From Epiperipatus broadwayi (Eukaryota; Onychophora; Udeonychophora; Euonychophora; Peripatidae): DNA of 64,000 bases. The notes below the pieces were generated by a model. It saw only the letters and a program-made list of their open reading frames with translations, did not search any database and was not told where the DNA came from. Below are positions 11,704-23,645 of this stretch, in pieces. The first letter of the stretch is position 1; every line of letters starts with the position of its first letter. The translations under genes and the position numbers were made by a program. The DNA is taken from NCBI GenBank assembly GCA_028023455.1, contig JAQFVV010006737.1:186001-250000 (forward strand). Direction: 5' to 3'.

Positions 11704-14700
11704 AACTATCTGAATGGGCAAAGGGTTTAAGATACTTTGTATCTTAAATAAATAGTTATATTATATTAAAAAAAATGAAATAGCCTTAGAATTTTAAAAT
11801 TTTTGCTGGAGATTGTTTAAAGCTTAAATATGGATGGCTTATGTAGTTAATTGACCACTTTATAGGTATTTATTAGTATTATTGTGGTTAATGAGGTATT
11901 TAATATAAGGAGGGGGGTTGTGTATTAATGGAATTGATACATCTTGTTGGAAAGATGCTATTTAGTTGAATGGTTTTAAAATCCTTTATTCATTAATTCT
12001 TATCATTTTGTCAACAGTTAATAGCCATTTCAATTATATTTAGTTAAGATAGTTTAATATTTAGGTTGCAGTGCATGTGTATGCATGTATGGCTCTGTAT
12101 TATGTTTCATTTCATTTTCATCTTTAATAACCACAAACAATAGTACATTCACAATAAAAACATTTAAACTACAGTACCCTATCTTAAATACTTTAACAAA
12201 TATATATTTCTTCCCAATGATTAATAGATAGTTAGATCAATGAATTATTTTATAAATTGAATAAATTATTAATCATTTTTATTTGATAGTTAATTAAGAT
12301 TCATTTTTCTTTCAGGTTTGTAAAAGCTATTTATTTTATTATTATTATTTTTTTTTTGTCATTTAGTTCTGAAAATCAAAATGATTTTTTTTTTTTTGAA
12401 AAGATTTCTTTTTGCATATGTAATTAGTTAGTTAGCAAGATGCGTGGGAGTAACCTGGTGAAAGGCAAATGAACTTTGCTAAAAAGAGTGGGTTTTTTTA
12501 ACAAGGATTTCCAGTGTAAAATTTGCTCTTTATAATGTAATGGAAGACAGTAAACAGTGGTTCATGTATTGTAAAAATTAAAGCCAGTTACTGAAGTCAA
12601 ATTGACTTTGAAAAGACTTTAGAGTAAAAACTTCCAAAGGAGCTTCAGAACTTTATTCTGGAAAAAATTAATTAAAAATACAATTCTAAGGTTTTAAAAA
12701 AGGTATGTCGGTTTGATTAACTCTCTTCAATTTAAACATTTCTGAATTAATCCCTTTATAACTATTACTCTTTTAAAAATGTATGTTAATAATGTGCAGT
12801 CTACATTATTTTACTTAATTGCCATTTTAAATAAGAATGGTTTACATAAATATTATTGTTGTATCATTAAGCAACGTTTTTTTTTTTTTTTGATATATGG
12901 AAACGCATGCAGAACTATACCACGGAATATATTCTAATTTCTCACTATTTTTCGTGTTGTGTTTTTGTGAAGATTATACATAGACCTAAGGATATGTCTA
13001 TTTTGATAGATCATATTATGTTTAAGTTCATCGTAAGTAGATAACAGTATTCATTTATTTGATATTTCTGGAACTAATGCGCATTTTTAAATTAAGGAAA
13101 TAAAATGTAAGCTACTTCTGTTTAAATTGAATAGTAGGACTGAAATGCTGGTAATTTTTGTTCTCTTCAATAAGGACGGAATATGAAACAAAGCATTATT
13201 AATTATGGAATTATTGAGGATAATTTAAAGTGTTAAATGCTATTCAGAAAAATACTAAGGATAATTGTGTATTTAATCCAGAACTACAATGAAGAATTTA
13301 TTATATTTTCAGTATAATAAAGGAGAAATTAACTACTTGCATGTGATTTGGTACCTTGAATGGATATGCTATGAACACCAAAAGGTGCTAGGCATATTTA
13401 AGTTTATGCTTATATTTTTTTTAAGTTACATTACAAAAGTTTATTTTAGTTTAAAATTCGGTTTGGAATGTGTCCCATATTATTTCATAAACCCGGAGTA
13501 GAGCTTTGCAAATGAACTTTTATTTTAAGTTACAAAACTAATAACTTTTGTGTCTTTTATTATTTTTTTTTATTGCTTGTCATAACTAATGTATATGATA
13601 GGTAGATAGGTTTTATTTATTATTATGTTCATGTATAATCTGTGTTATTTTGATTTTCAAGACCGTCTCTGGAGCGTACTCAAATGAGGAGTACGCCGGT
13701 AAAAAATTGATTGTGTTCAAATAGGTCTTATTGTTTCCTTAAATATTTTTTTAATATATTATTAGAGGTTTACATTTATTTTGTATACTTTATTATCTCA
13801 AAGTGAAATTTTTGTTCTTTAAAAATCAACGAATGTATAATAGAAATAGTCTGCAAGATATGAAAGAAAGTTCATTCGTAATAATTATAAATATTAAATT
13901 TTAAAAGTAACCTAAAGTTTATTCTAAATTAAAAGTTATACCTTAATTCACTATTTAATTATCATATTACCTGCTTAGTGTGTAATTTAGAGTTAATATT
14001 ATATATATACTTTTTATTCGCGTGTGTTTGTTTTGCACAATTATGATATTTGTTTGATAAAATTTAGTGTGAATATTTTATGCATAAATTTCGTACATTG
14101 TCATATTTTACTGAGTTGAACGGATTGGTATATTATCTGTATGTATTTTTCTGCCAGCACGTATTTATAATGTTCGATATTTAGAGAAGCTATGAGAATA
14201 GAAAGAAATCTGACTGCGTTGTAATGTCTATAGGGATAAAAGATCTTGCTTATTTAGTATATGTTAATAATTTTCCATGAGTAGAGCCTTGTTTATTTTA
14301 TATGCGTATGATTGATGATATTTTTTGAAGTGATGTTCTTAGGGCCCTGGTGACGAGGAATTAAAATCCCCACCAATAATGTATTTAGAAGTAGAGGAGT
14401 TATTGTTGAAATATGATTAAATGATGTTTAGGAACTTATGTGACGTTTTTCTTGGATTCTTGGTAATGAATTATTGTAGAAGTGTTCGGTAAGAGTTTTC
14501 TGCTCCTCGTGTAGATTCCCTTTATAATGTTTAGTATGTATAATCATTAAAATATAGCTTTGTGTTAATTAATAAGTGGCTAGATAAATTGTTAGATTAA
14601 TTCTGGATGTAATATTAGTGTCATATATTTATTGACGAATTACGACATTGTTCGAAATAAAATAATTGTATGATATTTTTTTAATGAATGGAGAGTTTAT

Positions 14701-16200
14701 AGAAAAGATTGTTTTACATTATTATTGCTTGAACGTACACGCACACACGTAATCTAAATAATATCGCGTATATAAAGTATAGAATTATTGAAATTAAAAA
14801 TGAGAAATTAATGCTTTTGAAATATACTACATTCATTTAATAGAAGTATAAAGTATTAAGATTAAAACCGGAAATAAATATTTGAATAAATTACAGTGTA
14901 TTTATTTAAATAAAGATTATAAACCATGAAATCATCCGAATAAACATGATTTTGTGCTAAAAATGAAAGGTATATATAATTGAAAGTGATTATTAGTCAA
15001 TTAGAGAAAGTTGCTTGGTTGAAAGCCAAATATAAGTAATTTGATTTATTTGTTAATCAAGAGTAATATCCTCTCGAAAGTATCTATATATTTTTTTGTG
15101 CTAATAATATAATATGTCATTTATTTATGGTCATATAGATGAAACATGCAAGCAAAGTATGTGTTCAAAGTCGGGATATTTAAGTTTTATTATTAATTTG
15201 TTTAGATAGTAGGGATAATCCTAAACTTATGCTAAAAAATTATTTAATAATTTAAAAGTCATATATAATAACACATCAAAAAAAGTCTGTAAAACAAAGA
15301 ACCTATTTGAAAATATTATGTTAACCAAGTTTATTTTATTTGTTATAATAAATGATTTGTTTTAGTTATTTAAATCTTAAAGGCTGTGTCTTGAGTTATT
15401 CTTGTGTACATTCGTATTTTCCATTTCCACATCTCCACATTTCATAAATCTATTATAATACAGGTATATTATTTTAGAGTTATAATATTAAATTTGCTAG
15501 TGTCTGACAATATTGTTTTTCTTAATCCAAATATTATAAAAGAACATTTGCCACTTGATAAACGTATTAGAAAGGTTGCCAAGTCAGTATATTTGTGAGA
15601 TGATGATATGAGATTAAAATATCCTATCTCTGTCATTATCTTATTATTAAAACACAGTAAAATGTTTAGTCAATTTGTTTTATTATATTTTTCTCATACT
15701 TTAGAATTATAATTTATGGGCCAATATATTTTATTTATTTAACTGTGTTTGTTAAATTCCCTGAGATCTTATTATTTATTTCTTGATTGGCTTTAAAGTA
15801 GACGTTTAGATTATAATATGCCAAGTCATAGAATTGTTAAGAGTATAATTATAGCAAGCTGATATATGTTATACTTGGATGAAGGAAGAAATTAAGTTTA
15901 AAGTATATTTTAATAGACTGTACTAAGTAAACATTATGATTCTTTATCATACAATTAATTAACAAAGGAATTTACATTACATTGAATGTCTTACAATATT
16001 TCTTCTTTTATTCATTTATTATCATATATCTTATGAACAGCCTATAGCCTCCCACTGAGCTGAGCTGAACATAAACTTAAATATAGAGTCTCATTAATAA
16101 TTTTATATTGTATATTTTCTTATATTGTTCTATTCATTAATAGAACTGGCGCCTGGGCATTTCGTTCATGTAATGTATATGAGCGGTGTTGGGAGTGTAG
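11701..16200. other. Long, mostly unique AT-rich stretch
   Basis: 4.5 kb almost free of microsatellites and of the repeat families seen elsewhere. Open frames at 13289-13501 and 15404-15598 are short, lack recognisable domains and look like chance frames. A compact GC-rich hairpin at 13662-13700 is listed separately. If this window contains host non-coding sequence or untranslated exon, this is a plausible place, but I see nothing that shows it. Confidence 0.45.
13662..13700. other. GC-rich hairpin of unknown function
   Basis: A perfect 8-bp stem, GCGTACTC at 13674-13681 and GAGTACGC at 13689-13696, closes a 7-nt loop. An outer ACCG/CGGT pairing (13662-13665 with 13697-13700) leaves an 8-nt bulge on the 5' side. 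It stands out as an isolated GC-rich island in AT-rich surroundings. No RNA family recognised. Confidence 0.6.
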
Positions 16201-16201
16201 G

Positions 16202-16206
<5 letters not shown>

Positions 16207-16249
<43 letters not shown>
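16207..16249. repeat. (TA)n microsatellite
   Basis: Pure TA run. Between this run and the next one (16386) lies a 136-bp segment containing a foldback (ACAACCA near 16285 with TGGTTGT near 16312). Confidence 0.95.
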
Positions 16250-16255
<6 letters not shown>

Positions 16256-16380
16256 GTGAATTAATGGATTTTATATCTATGTAAACAACCACAGAGGTAA
16301 ATATTTATTTGGTTGTTTATATGAGTATCATCCCTTAATTTCCATTATATACATCAGAATAAATCCATAAAAATATTCAA

Positions 16381-16385
<5 letters not shown>

Positions 16386-16465
<80 letters not shown>
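16386..16465. repeat. (TA)n microsatellite
   Basis: About 80 bp of pure TA, directly followed by a truncated family E repeat. Confidence 0.97.
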
Positions 16466-16466
<1 letters not shown>

Positions 16467-16545
16467 CCATCAGAAACTAGTCAGTACTTAGACAATCCCA
16501 ATATACATAATAATCAAGAATTTCAAACTGCTTTAATATATATAG
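16466..16545 (-). repeat. Family E repeat, truncated
   Basis: Contains the family E blocks ACAATCCCAAT and AATTTCAAACTG in minus orientation. Compare 57367-57440 and, on the plus strand, 19720-19790. Only about 80 bp remain. Confidence 0.65.
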
Positions 16546-16720
16546 AAAACATATTTTGCGGGTTCATCCTTATTAAAAAATTTAAATATTGATATACCGA
16601 CATTTCAACTTGATCACACAAGCCATCCACTGGGTGATTTGTGTGATTAAGTCAAAATGTTGGTATATCAATATTTAAATTTTTTAACATGGATGAACCT
16701 GCAAAATATATATGTCTTTT
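16544..16720. repeat. Family D foldback, imperfect
   Basis: Two inverted arms (about 16544-16629 and 16631-16717) carry the family D sequence: a left block ending TTGCGGGTTCATCC, a TATTGATATACC block and an ACACAAGCCATCCA block next to the centre. The arms have diverged from each other, unlike the perfect copy at 59844-60031. Minus-strand frames over the adjoining TA run are not genes. Confidence 0.8.
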
Positions 16721-16747
16721 ATATATGCAAGCTGTAAAAATCTTTGT

Positions 16748-16851
<104 letters not shown>

Positions 16852-16988
16852 AAACAAGACACAAATTGTGTAAATTGCTTTTAAGCTTGTATTAAGGAGT
16901 TCATAAGTGGGAGCTTACCAATAGCCCCAATCTAGCTTTAATTTATGTGATGAAAGTGAAAGAATTCAAATATATCAAAATGTTCTTA

Positions 16989-17036
16989 TCCCCAGACTAA
17001 TTAGTTTCAAGTTCATGGCACACACCTTAGTGAGTA
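16989..17036 (-). ncRNA. Hammerhead-like motif (family A)
   Basis: Minus strand: box CTAAGGT, weak stem II segment, GAA, then a perfectly self-complementary ACTAATTAGT block as stem III, unpaired C, and TGGGGA pairing with TACTCA upstream of the box. The box has two changes from consensus, so this is probably a relict. Confidence 0.4.
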
Positions 17037-17308
17037 GCTAGAACTCCAAACACTAGATACAAAATACCAACTCAAAATTCAGCACTTATCTAATATGTTA
17101 CTATCAATTTGAAAACCTGAATTTTTCAGACACGTAAATGTCTTTCAATTCAGCCTTACAGATAGCTATAAGGGTCTGAACTCAGTTCAGTTTCACCATA
17201 TATTAATAGCCTCAGCAACATAACACCATAAAAGGCAATGGTCCCAATGAAGCTTTATTTTATAAGTGCCAAATAAGAAAGAATTCAAAACCTATCAAAA
17301 TGTCGTCA

Positions 17309-17354
17309 TCCCCAGACCAATTTGTTTCAAGATTATGGCTCACCTCAGTGAGAA
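17309..17354 (-). ncRNA. Hammerhead-like motif (family A)
   Basis: Minus strand: TTCTCA, box CTGAGGT, stem II starting GAGC, GAA, ACAAATTGGT, unpaired C, TGGGGA. The box fits CTGA-N-G and differs only at position 9 (T for A). Stem II has lost most pairing on its 3' side. Confidence 0.42.
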
Positions 17355-17853
17355 GCTAGGATTCCAAACACTAAATCCAAAATCCCAATTCAAAAGTCAG
17401 CACTTATCTCATATGTTATTATCAATTTGAAATTTTTAATTTTTCAGACACATAAATGTCTTCAAATCCAGGCTTATAAACCATGAGGACTTTCTGATAG
17501 AGATTTTGAATTTTTCTCTTTTGGCTCTTGTAAAGTAAAGCTTCATTGGGGCTATTGGTAAACTCCCTCTAGTAAACATTTCAATACACACTTAAAAGCA
17601 AGTTAGATAATTTGCATCTTGTTTTATTAATTATTATAAGTACATTCTTGCTAGATTTTGAATTTTATATTGCTAAAGCTATTAATATATGGCAAAACTG
17701 AACTGAGTTCAGACCCATATAGCTCTCTGATTTGTAAGACTGGATTTGAAGACATTTACATGTCTGAAAAATTCAGGTTTTCAAATTGATAGTAACATTA
17801 GATAAGTGCTAACTTTTGAGTTGGTATTTTGGATCTAGTGTCTGGAGTCCTGG

Positions 17854-17900
17854 CTCCTCATTGTGGAGAGCTATAGGCTTGAAACCAATTGGTCTGGGAA
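17854..17900 (+). ncRNA. Hammerhead-like motif (family A)
   Basis: CTCCTCA at 17854-17860, diverged box TTGTGGA, stem II GAGC at 17868-17871 with GCTT at 17877-17880, GAA at 17881-17883, perfect palindrome ACCAATTGGT at 17884-17893, unpaired C at 17894, TGGGAA. Stems II and III are good. The box is damaged. Confidence 0.45.
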
Positions 17901-17995
17901 TGAGGACATTCCAATAAAGATTTTGAACACTTTCAGCACATATAGATCCAAGCTTGTTTGGGACTATTGGTAAGCTCCCTCTTATTATTCACATA

Positions 17996-19219
17996 TTCAT
18001 TATCATTTTTATAATAATAAGACAATTTTGAAATCAGACAAGTTATTTATTTATTTAATTACTTAAATATAAAGTATAATATCAAAGAAAATTGTATTTG
18101 CATCCAACTATAAATATATAATATTGTGGGATAAGAAATTTCCCAAGTGCCATTTATATTAAATTTAATTAAGTACCTTGTAGAACCACCATCTTACATT
18201 TAACAAAGTTTAATAAAGATAGTGTTTGAAAAAACCACTGTTTCAAATTATTACATTATAATTTATGCTGCTTAATTCAAGTATTACATATTTAAAATGA
18301 TTCCAGTTGTTTACAATATTGTTAAAATAAATATATAGAGATTCTTTCTTTTGAATATAATTTAAGACCAGTTTGAATGCACTGAGGTAAAATCTTCAAG
18401 AAGTTGGATATTTTATTCTGTTTTGCAGTTAGATCATAACATTATGAGATGTTTATTTAAATTTAATACAAATGACTCTTAATGAGTTTAATAGATTAAA
18501 TTGTTATTTATTGATTAAGATTGTTTGTCTAGAAGTTGGTGGTAATGACATTTCAATTCTAATTACTTGTTAAACTATTTCCATTATCTAGTTTAATTGT
18601 TGGATTTTTTTAAAATTAAAATATTATTTATGAATTATTTGTAATAACACACGAGTTAGTAAAAAGGTTAATGTTTCTTGTGCTGACCTGAAAGTATATG
18701 TATTAGAATCAATCTGCAGACCTTTAGATTTGTGTATTGAATTTAAAGAAATACTTTATACAACTAGGCTACATTGTCAAAGAAGAAAAGTGAAGAATAA
18801 GATCACTTGAAATTTGATGTTATATATTAATTAAACTGTGAGTTATTAAAGTTTGAACTTTTTCTACACTTAAATTGATTGATGAAAAAAAAATTTATAT
18901 AACCACAAATTAATTAACACTGATTAATTATATTGCCATATATAATTATTTATTCTCATTCTTGTTAATAGAGATATCTGAATTTAAATCATTATAAAAA
19001 TTTGGGTCAGAGTTATAAGATGTCCACTTTTTGTTTCTATATATACTTAGGACAAAAGAGTTATTATATAAGTTAGTGAAGAAAATTTTGTTCAGCTTCA
19101 GAAGTGGCACTTAGTAATTGATGTTTTCATGGCAATAACAAGAGTAATATTATATTGTGTTGTTTACATGGATATAATATCTTAATTACCATTGTTTATG
19201 TCATATTAGATCATAAAAG

Positions 19220-19222
<3 letters not shown>
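17996..19222. other. AT-rich non-coding stretch
   Basis: No gene, RNA gene or recognised repeat. Confidence 0.5.

Positions 19223-19304
<82 letters not shown>
19223..19304. repeat. (TA)n microsatellite
   Basis: About 82 bp of TA bordering the Penelope terminal-repeat palindrome. Confidence 0.97.
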
Positions 19305-19307
<3 letters not shown>

Positions 19308-19402
19308 AATAAAGTTTGATATCTGTATTCGTTTCACAATATATGTAATATACAAATCAATATATATATATCAAAATACAGTACAATTTATATAAATTAT
19401 AT

Positions 19403-19455
19403 TCTTTTAGAAGTACTTTCGACTATACACTTTGTAGTCTATATCAACTATATAA
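19403..19455 (-). ncRNA. Hammerhead-like fold in Penelope terminal repeat
   Basis: Minus strand: TATATAG, box TTGATAT, stem II GACTA with TAGTC around a 9-nt loop, GAA, palindrome AGTACT, unpaired T, CTAAAAG. The order fits a type I hammerhead. The box is altered at positions 3, 8 and 9. Confidence 0.4.
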
Positions 19456-19471
19456 CGTTAATTATTCAACG

Positions 19472-19525
19472 TTATATAGTTGATCTAGACTACAAAGTGT
19501 ATAGTCGAAAGTACTTCTAAAAGAA
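19472..19525 (+). ncRNA. Hammerhead-like fold in Penelope terminal repeat
   Basis: Mirror copy: box TTGATCT, perfect 5-bp stem II GACTA/TAGTC, GAA, AGTACT, unpaired T, CTAAAAGAA. The stem I strands TATATAG and CTAAAAG pair at five of seven positions by my count. The box is altered. Confidence 0.4.
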
Positions 19526-19609
19526 TATAATTTATATAAATTGTACTGTATTTTGATATATATATATATTGATTTGTATATTACATATATATATATATAT
19601 ATATATATA

Positions 19610-19946
<337 letters not shown>

Positions 19947-20014
19947 GAAAGGGAGAAAGAAATTATTAGTAACCTAAGACTTATTAATATTATTTCTTTA
20001 TTTTATCAGTAGTT

Positions 20015-21125
20015 GTAGAAGTTATTAATACAGCTCATTTATTTCAATAGAATTTATTCCTTAATTTCATAAACCTAATTGCAGTTGAGATAACATTAAA
20101 CCATGGATAACTTCATTCTAAATATGATTGAATGAATCTTGTATGGGCAGATTACTCTAGTCATAAATGACTAAAAGAAATTACAAATGCAAATACAATT
20201 TTATATGTTTTCTCCAGATCACAAACGCTCACTATATTTTTGCCAGTCTTTACAAATTAATTAATCATAAATTTAGTGATTGATTTTTAGTAAAGTTTTC
20301 TGATACTATTCTGGATGAATAATTATATAAAAATTTGTTTTTGATTTGAGAAGTTATGTTTTGTCAATGCAGTTGCTTTTCATTGGTGTCTCTATGGCTT
20401 AGTGGGTTTCCACCAAAATAAAGAATTGAGTTATATTATTAATTATAATAAACCATTTTTACAGATCATATATATAAATATAATTACTAATGGAGATAAT
20501 GGAAGATAAAATTTATCAATTATCAAAATATTTTATATCAAAATTTGTAATAAACTTAGGTATAAACCTTAAATATAAATCAGTACTTTTTTTCTGTGTA
20601 TTAAAAGAAAAAAAATATCCCAGTTATAATGAAACCAGGCAATCAACAATTAAAATATAGAGTGCAAGCTGAAAGCATGTAATCTAAAAATAGCAATAGA
20701 ATTTATCTTATCTATGTCTCCCTTAGTTTAATAAATATCATTCAAATGTTATTATTACTAATAGATCACATGTTTTCGACTTGCACTGCATATTTTAATA
20801 GAAGGTTGAACTTGTTCTATTATAAATGGAGTTTTATTGTATTTAAGACATGGATAAAATCTGATAATCTTTCACTGTTTATACATACACATAACTATAC
20901 ACTTTGAAATATAAAAAATGTCCGAAGATAACACTATCATATTTATCTGAAGTGACTGATGACAAAATTGTGAATGCAGTAAGTTGGACACACACGCATA
21001 TATATATATATATATATATTCATACATTGCTGATTTATTGTAGGATGAAATATTTCTACATCTAATCCAGTTAATCCAATATCTAATCTTTCTTATCCAC
21101 ATTATACTTATATCTAAATACTTCC
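20015..21125. other. AT-rich non-coding stretch
   Basis: No gene or recognised element. A TA run at 20999-21019 follows a short CACACACGCA block. Confidence 0.5.
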
Positions 21126-21129
21126 TTAT

Positions 21130-22000
21130 TTGATCCATCTACCTCACATGTTCTTTATCTAGTGATTTTCTAATTTCTTGTTTTCATCTTATACTGCAAC
21201 TATGCATCTATTATTTCTTCTTGGAATACAGCCATCTATGTCCCAAATGGTGCATGTTTGTTCTTTGTTCCACAAATTTCACTTTTGATCTCTTCTTGTT
21301 ATTCCCAACATATTTCTTTTTTGACTTCATTGTATGACTTGAAATTTATATATTGCTTTTCTGATGAGCATTTAAGTTTAATAGTCATCAGTAAAAACTA
21401 ATAAAACGTATCTATTCCAGCATTTATTTTCAAATACATGAATATATTTCCTCTTAATATCAAATTATTTATTCAGAAGAAACTCCATTCAAATTTAATT
21501 CTATGATTAATTTCATTAAACTATTTGTAATTGTTAATATCGTTTAATTCCATGTTTTTCAGTCATGATTTTATTTTAAAAAAATCCTTTGAACATTACT
21601 TCAGTTTTCTAGCATTTATCTTTACTTCTATTTTCTTAATTTTCTTGATAATTTTTGCAAGTTTTCACAAAGCCCTTACACATTATTTATAAAAGCATCC
21701 ATACTATTTGCAAAAAATAATTAAGACTAATATATTTTTATTTCTCTAACTTTCCAATTTAACCCACAGAAACATTTTATATAAATATTGTAAAACCTTT
21801 TGAAAATGTATGATTATTCTGCCAATTATACTTATCATATTTGTAGTATCATCATATAATCTAATCACAGCTTTTGCCATTTGATAAATATTCTTTAGAA
21901 TGTTACAGTATCTCAAGTATATATGTTAATAATACAAATCTTTAAATTTTATAAAAATACTTATAGAATAAAATGACTTTTTATAATTTATTAATTCATA
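21130..22000 (-). pseudogene. Eroded LINE reverse transcriptase (C-terminal part)
   Basis: The minus strand, read across several frames, contains stretches resembling the downstream part of a non-LTR retrotransposon reverse transcriptase. They are KINARK near 21602-21626, where families have LKINAKKTK, and LGITRRDQK near 21283-21308, where families have a LGIT/SxRDRK block. Stops and frame changes are frequent, so it is long dead. A relative with the same LGxTxRD landmark lies at 46920-47560. The clade is not certain. Recognition is from motifs only. Confidence 0.45.
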
Positions 22001-22980
22001 GCATAATTTAAATAACATTTTTTGGTCTTTTGTATAGCTTATCTCAATACTAAGATTGATTCAATCTAATAAAACCTCATTTGAACTCACACATTTATTT
22101 GGCTGACTTGAGTACTAGGTTTGCTCAAATCAAATTAAAATTATCATGGTAAAAATTTTGTATAGGGCTGGTAGAATTTTAATAGGTATTTAATTTCTAA
22201 TATCTTTTTGTCATATTTTTTACTCATTAATGTTGCTTACTATATTGTTTTAATAAGCTGATGCATTTTTAATATTTAGACATATAGTATATAATTTTGC
22301 TAACATTATTTTTACCTACTTCTATTATATCAATCTATCATTTTCAGAAACTTTTCCTTCTTCATAGATTTAATAACATGTTTTAACTCTTTATCTAAAA
22401 ATTCTTGGAAATTTGAAAGATATTATAGTTATTGTGTTTTCCTATTGTTTGATGTCATACCTTTTTTTAATAATAGTTCCATATTTTCTTCTTATTTCTA
22501 AAATATTATAAATTATACTATAATATAATAATTAATGCTCTCATAGTTTTATAAATAATGATTAATATGTAATTCTGTTTTGCACCTGAGGTGGAGTTCA
22601 AATCATAAGGCAGATAAAGCTGTTTTTTTAAATAGTAGAATATTTGCAAGGAAGCTAATAATTATTTTTTGTAGTTGATCATTACTAATCTAATTAATTG
22701 GTCAGTAATTAGTAATTTAACTATTATTAGCTATAATAAAGCAAACTCATAGGTCATTTTATTTACTATTTTGCAGCCCTTTGCATTTTAGTATTTTTTA
22801 AAAATAAAACTGAAGATTCTGCTATAAACTTTATATGATGCCCAGATTACACAATGATTTACTAGAACAAACTATCTTTATCCTGTTTCACTTTTGTTAT
22901 CTATTTGATTTTATAAGCAATACCAACAATTATTATTAATTGTTCAGTGAATAATATAGATTACAACACTGAAGCAGCAC
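22001..22980. other. AT-rich stretch, possibly further LINE debris
   Basis: May continue the LINE remnant upstream on its strand, but I find no convincing motif. Nothing else recognised. Confidence 0.35.
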
Positions 22981-23009
22981 ACACACCAACATTTATATGT
23001 TGGTATGAA

Positions 23010-23145
23010 GATTTTCAAGGGTTGCATATATAAAAGACATATTTTGTGAGTTCATTCGTGTTAAAAAAATTAAATATTGATATACCGGATGTTTACTATT
23101 TAAATTTTTTAACATGGATGAACCCACAAAATGTGTTATATAAGA
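23010..23145. repeat. Family D foldback, truncated by gap
   Basis: Inverted arms with the blocks TTTGTGAGTTCATTCGTG (about 23043-23060) and CATGGATGAACCCACAAA (about 23112-23130) mark a diverged and shortened family D palindrome. The second arm runs straight into the assembly gap. Confidence 0.75.
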
Positions 23146-23645
23146 NNNNNNNNNNNNNNNNNNNNNNNNNNNNNNNNNNNNNNNNNNNNNNNNNNNNNNN
23201 NNNNNNNNNNNNNNNNNNNNNNNNNNNNNNNNNNNNNNNNNNNNNNNNNNNNNNNNNNNNNNNNNNNNNNNNNNNNNNNNNNNNNNNNNNNNNNNNNNNN
23301 NNNNNNNNNNNNNNNNNNNNNNNNNNNNNNNNNNNNNNNNNNNNNNNNNNNNNNNNNNNNNNNNNNNNNNNNNNNNNNNNNNNNNNNNNNNNNNNNNNNN
23401 NNNNNNNNNNNNNNNNNNNNNNNNNNNNNNNNNNNNNNNNNNNNNNNNNNNNNNNNNNNNNNNNNNNNNNNNNNNNNNNNNNNNNNNNNNNNNNNNNNNN
23501 NNNNNNNNNNNNNNNNNNNNNNNNNNNNNNNNNNNNNNNNNNNNNNNNNNNNNNNNNNNNNNNNNNNNNNNNNNNNNNNNNNNNNNNNNNNNNNNNNNNN
23601 NNNNNNNNNNNNNNNNNNNNNNNNNNNNNNNNNNNNNNNNNNNNN
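23146..23645. other. Assembly gap of 500 N
   Basis: Exactly 500 undetermined bases, likely a scaffolding gap of nominal size. Any frames across it are meaningless. Confidence 0.99.

Larger units (their letters stand above)
16865..17995. repeat. Family A cluster: two minus units then one plus unit
   Basis: Minus units at about 16865-17225 and 17226-17590, plus unit at about 17640-17990. Shared blocks include GAGCTTACCAATAG or its complement, ATTTTTCAGACA, CTGAACTCAGTTCAG and a TCCCCAGAC block. Each unit contains a hammerhead-like core. No protein coding. Other copies: 1.1, 26.6, 46.0 and 50.0-50.8 kb. Confidence 0.8.
19305..19590. mobile_element. Penelope-like terminal repeats, inverted pair
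   Basis: Two inverted arms, about 19345-19459 and 19468-19585, with an 8-nt centre (AATTATTC). Each arm is the same sequence that follows the GIY-YIG endonuclease at 37.2-37.9 kb (its copy is at 37899-38070), so these are terminal repeats of that Penelope-like element joined head to head. No coding part remains. The outer left end matches the 38030-38070 block containing GAATATAGATATC in reverse. Each arm holds a hammerhead-like fold. Confidence 0.75.

Noticed and set aside
20950-20985. CTGATGA word followed by GAATGC as a further hammerhead
   Set aside because: The flanking words do not pair as stem I, and there is no stem II or self-complementary block at the right spacing.
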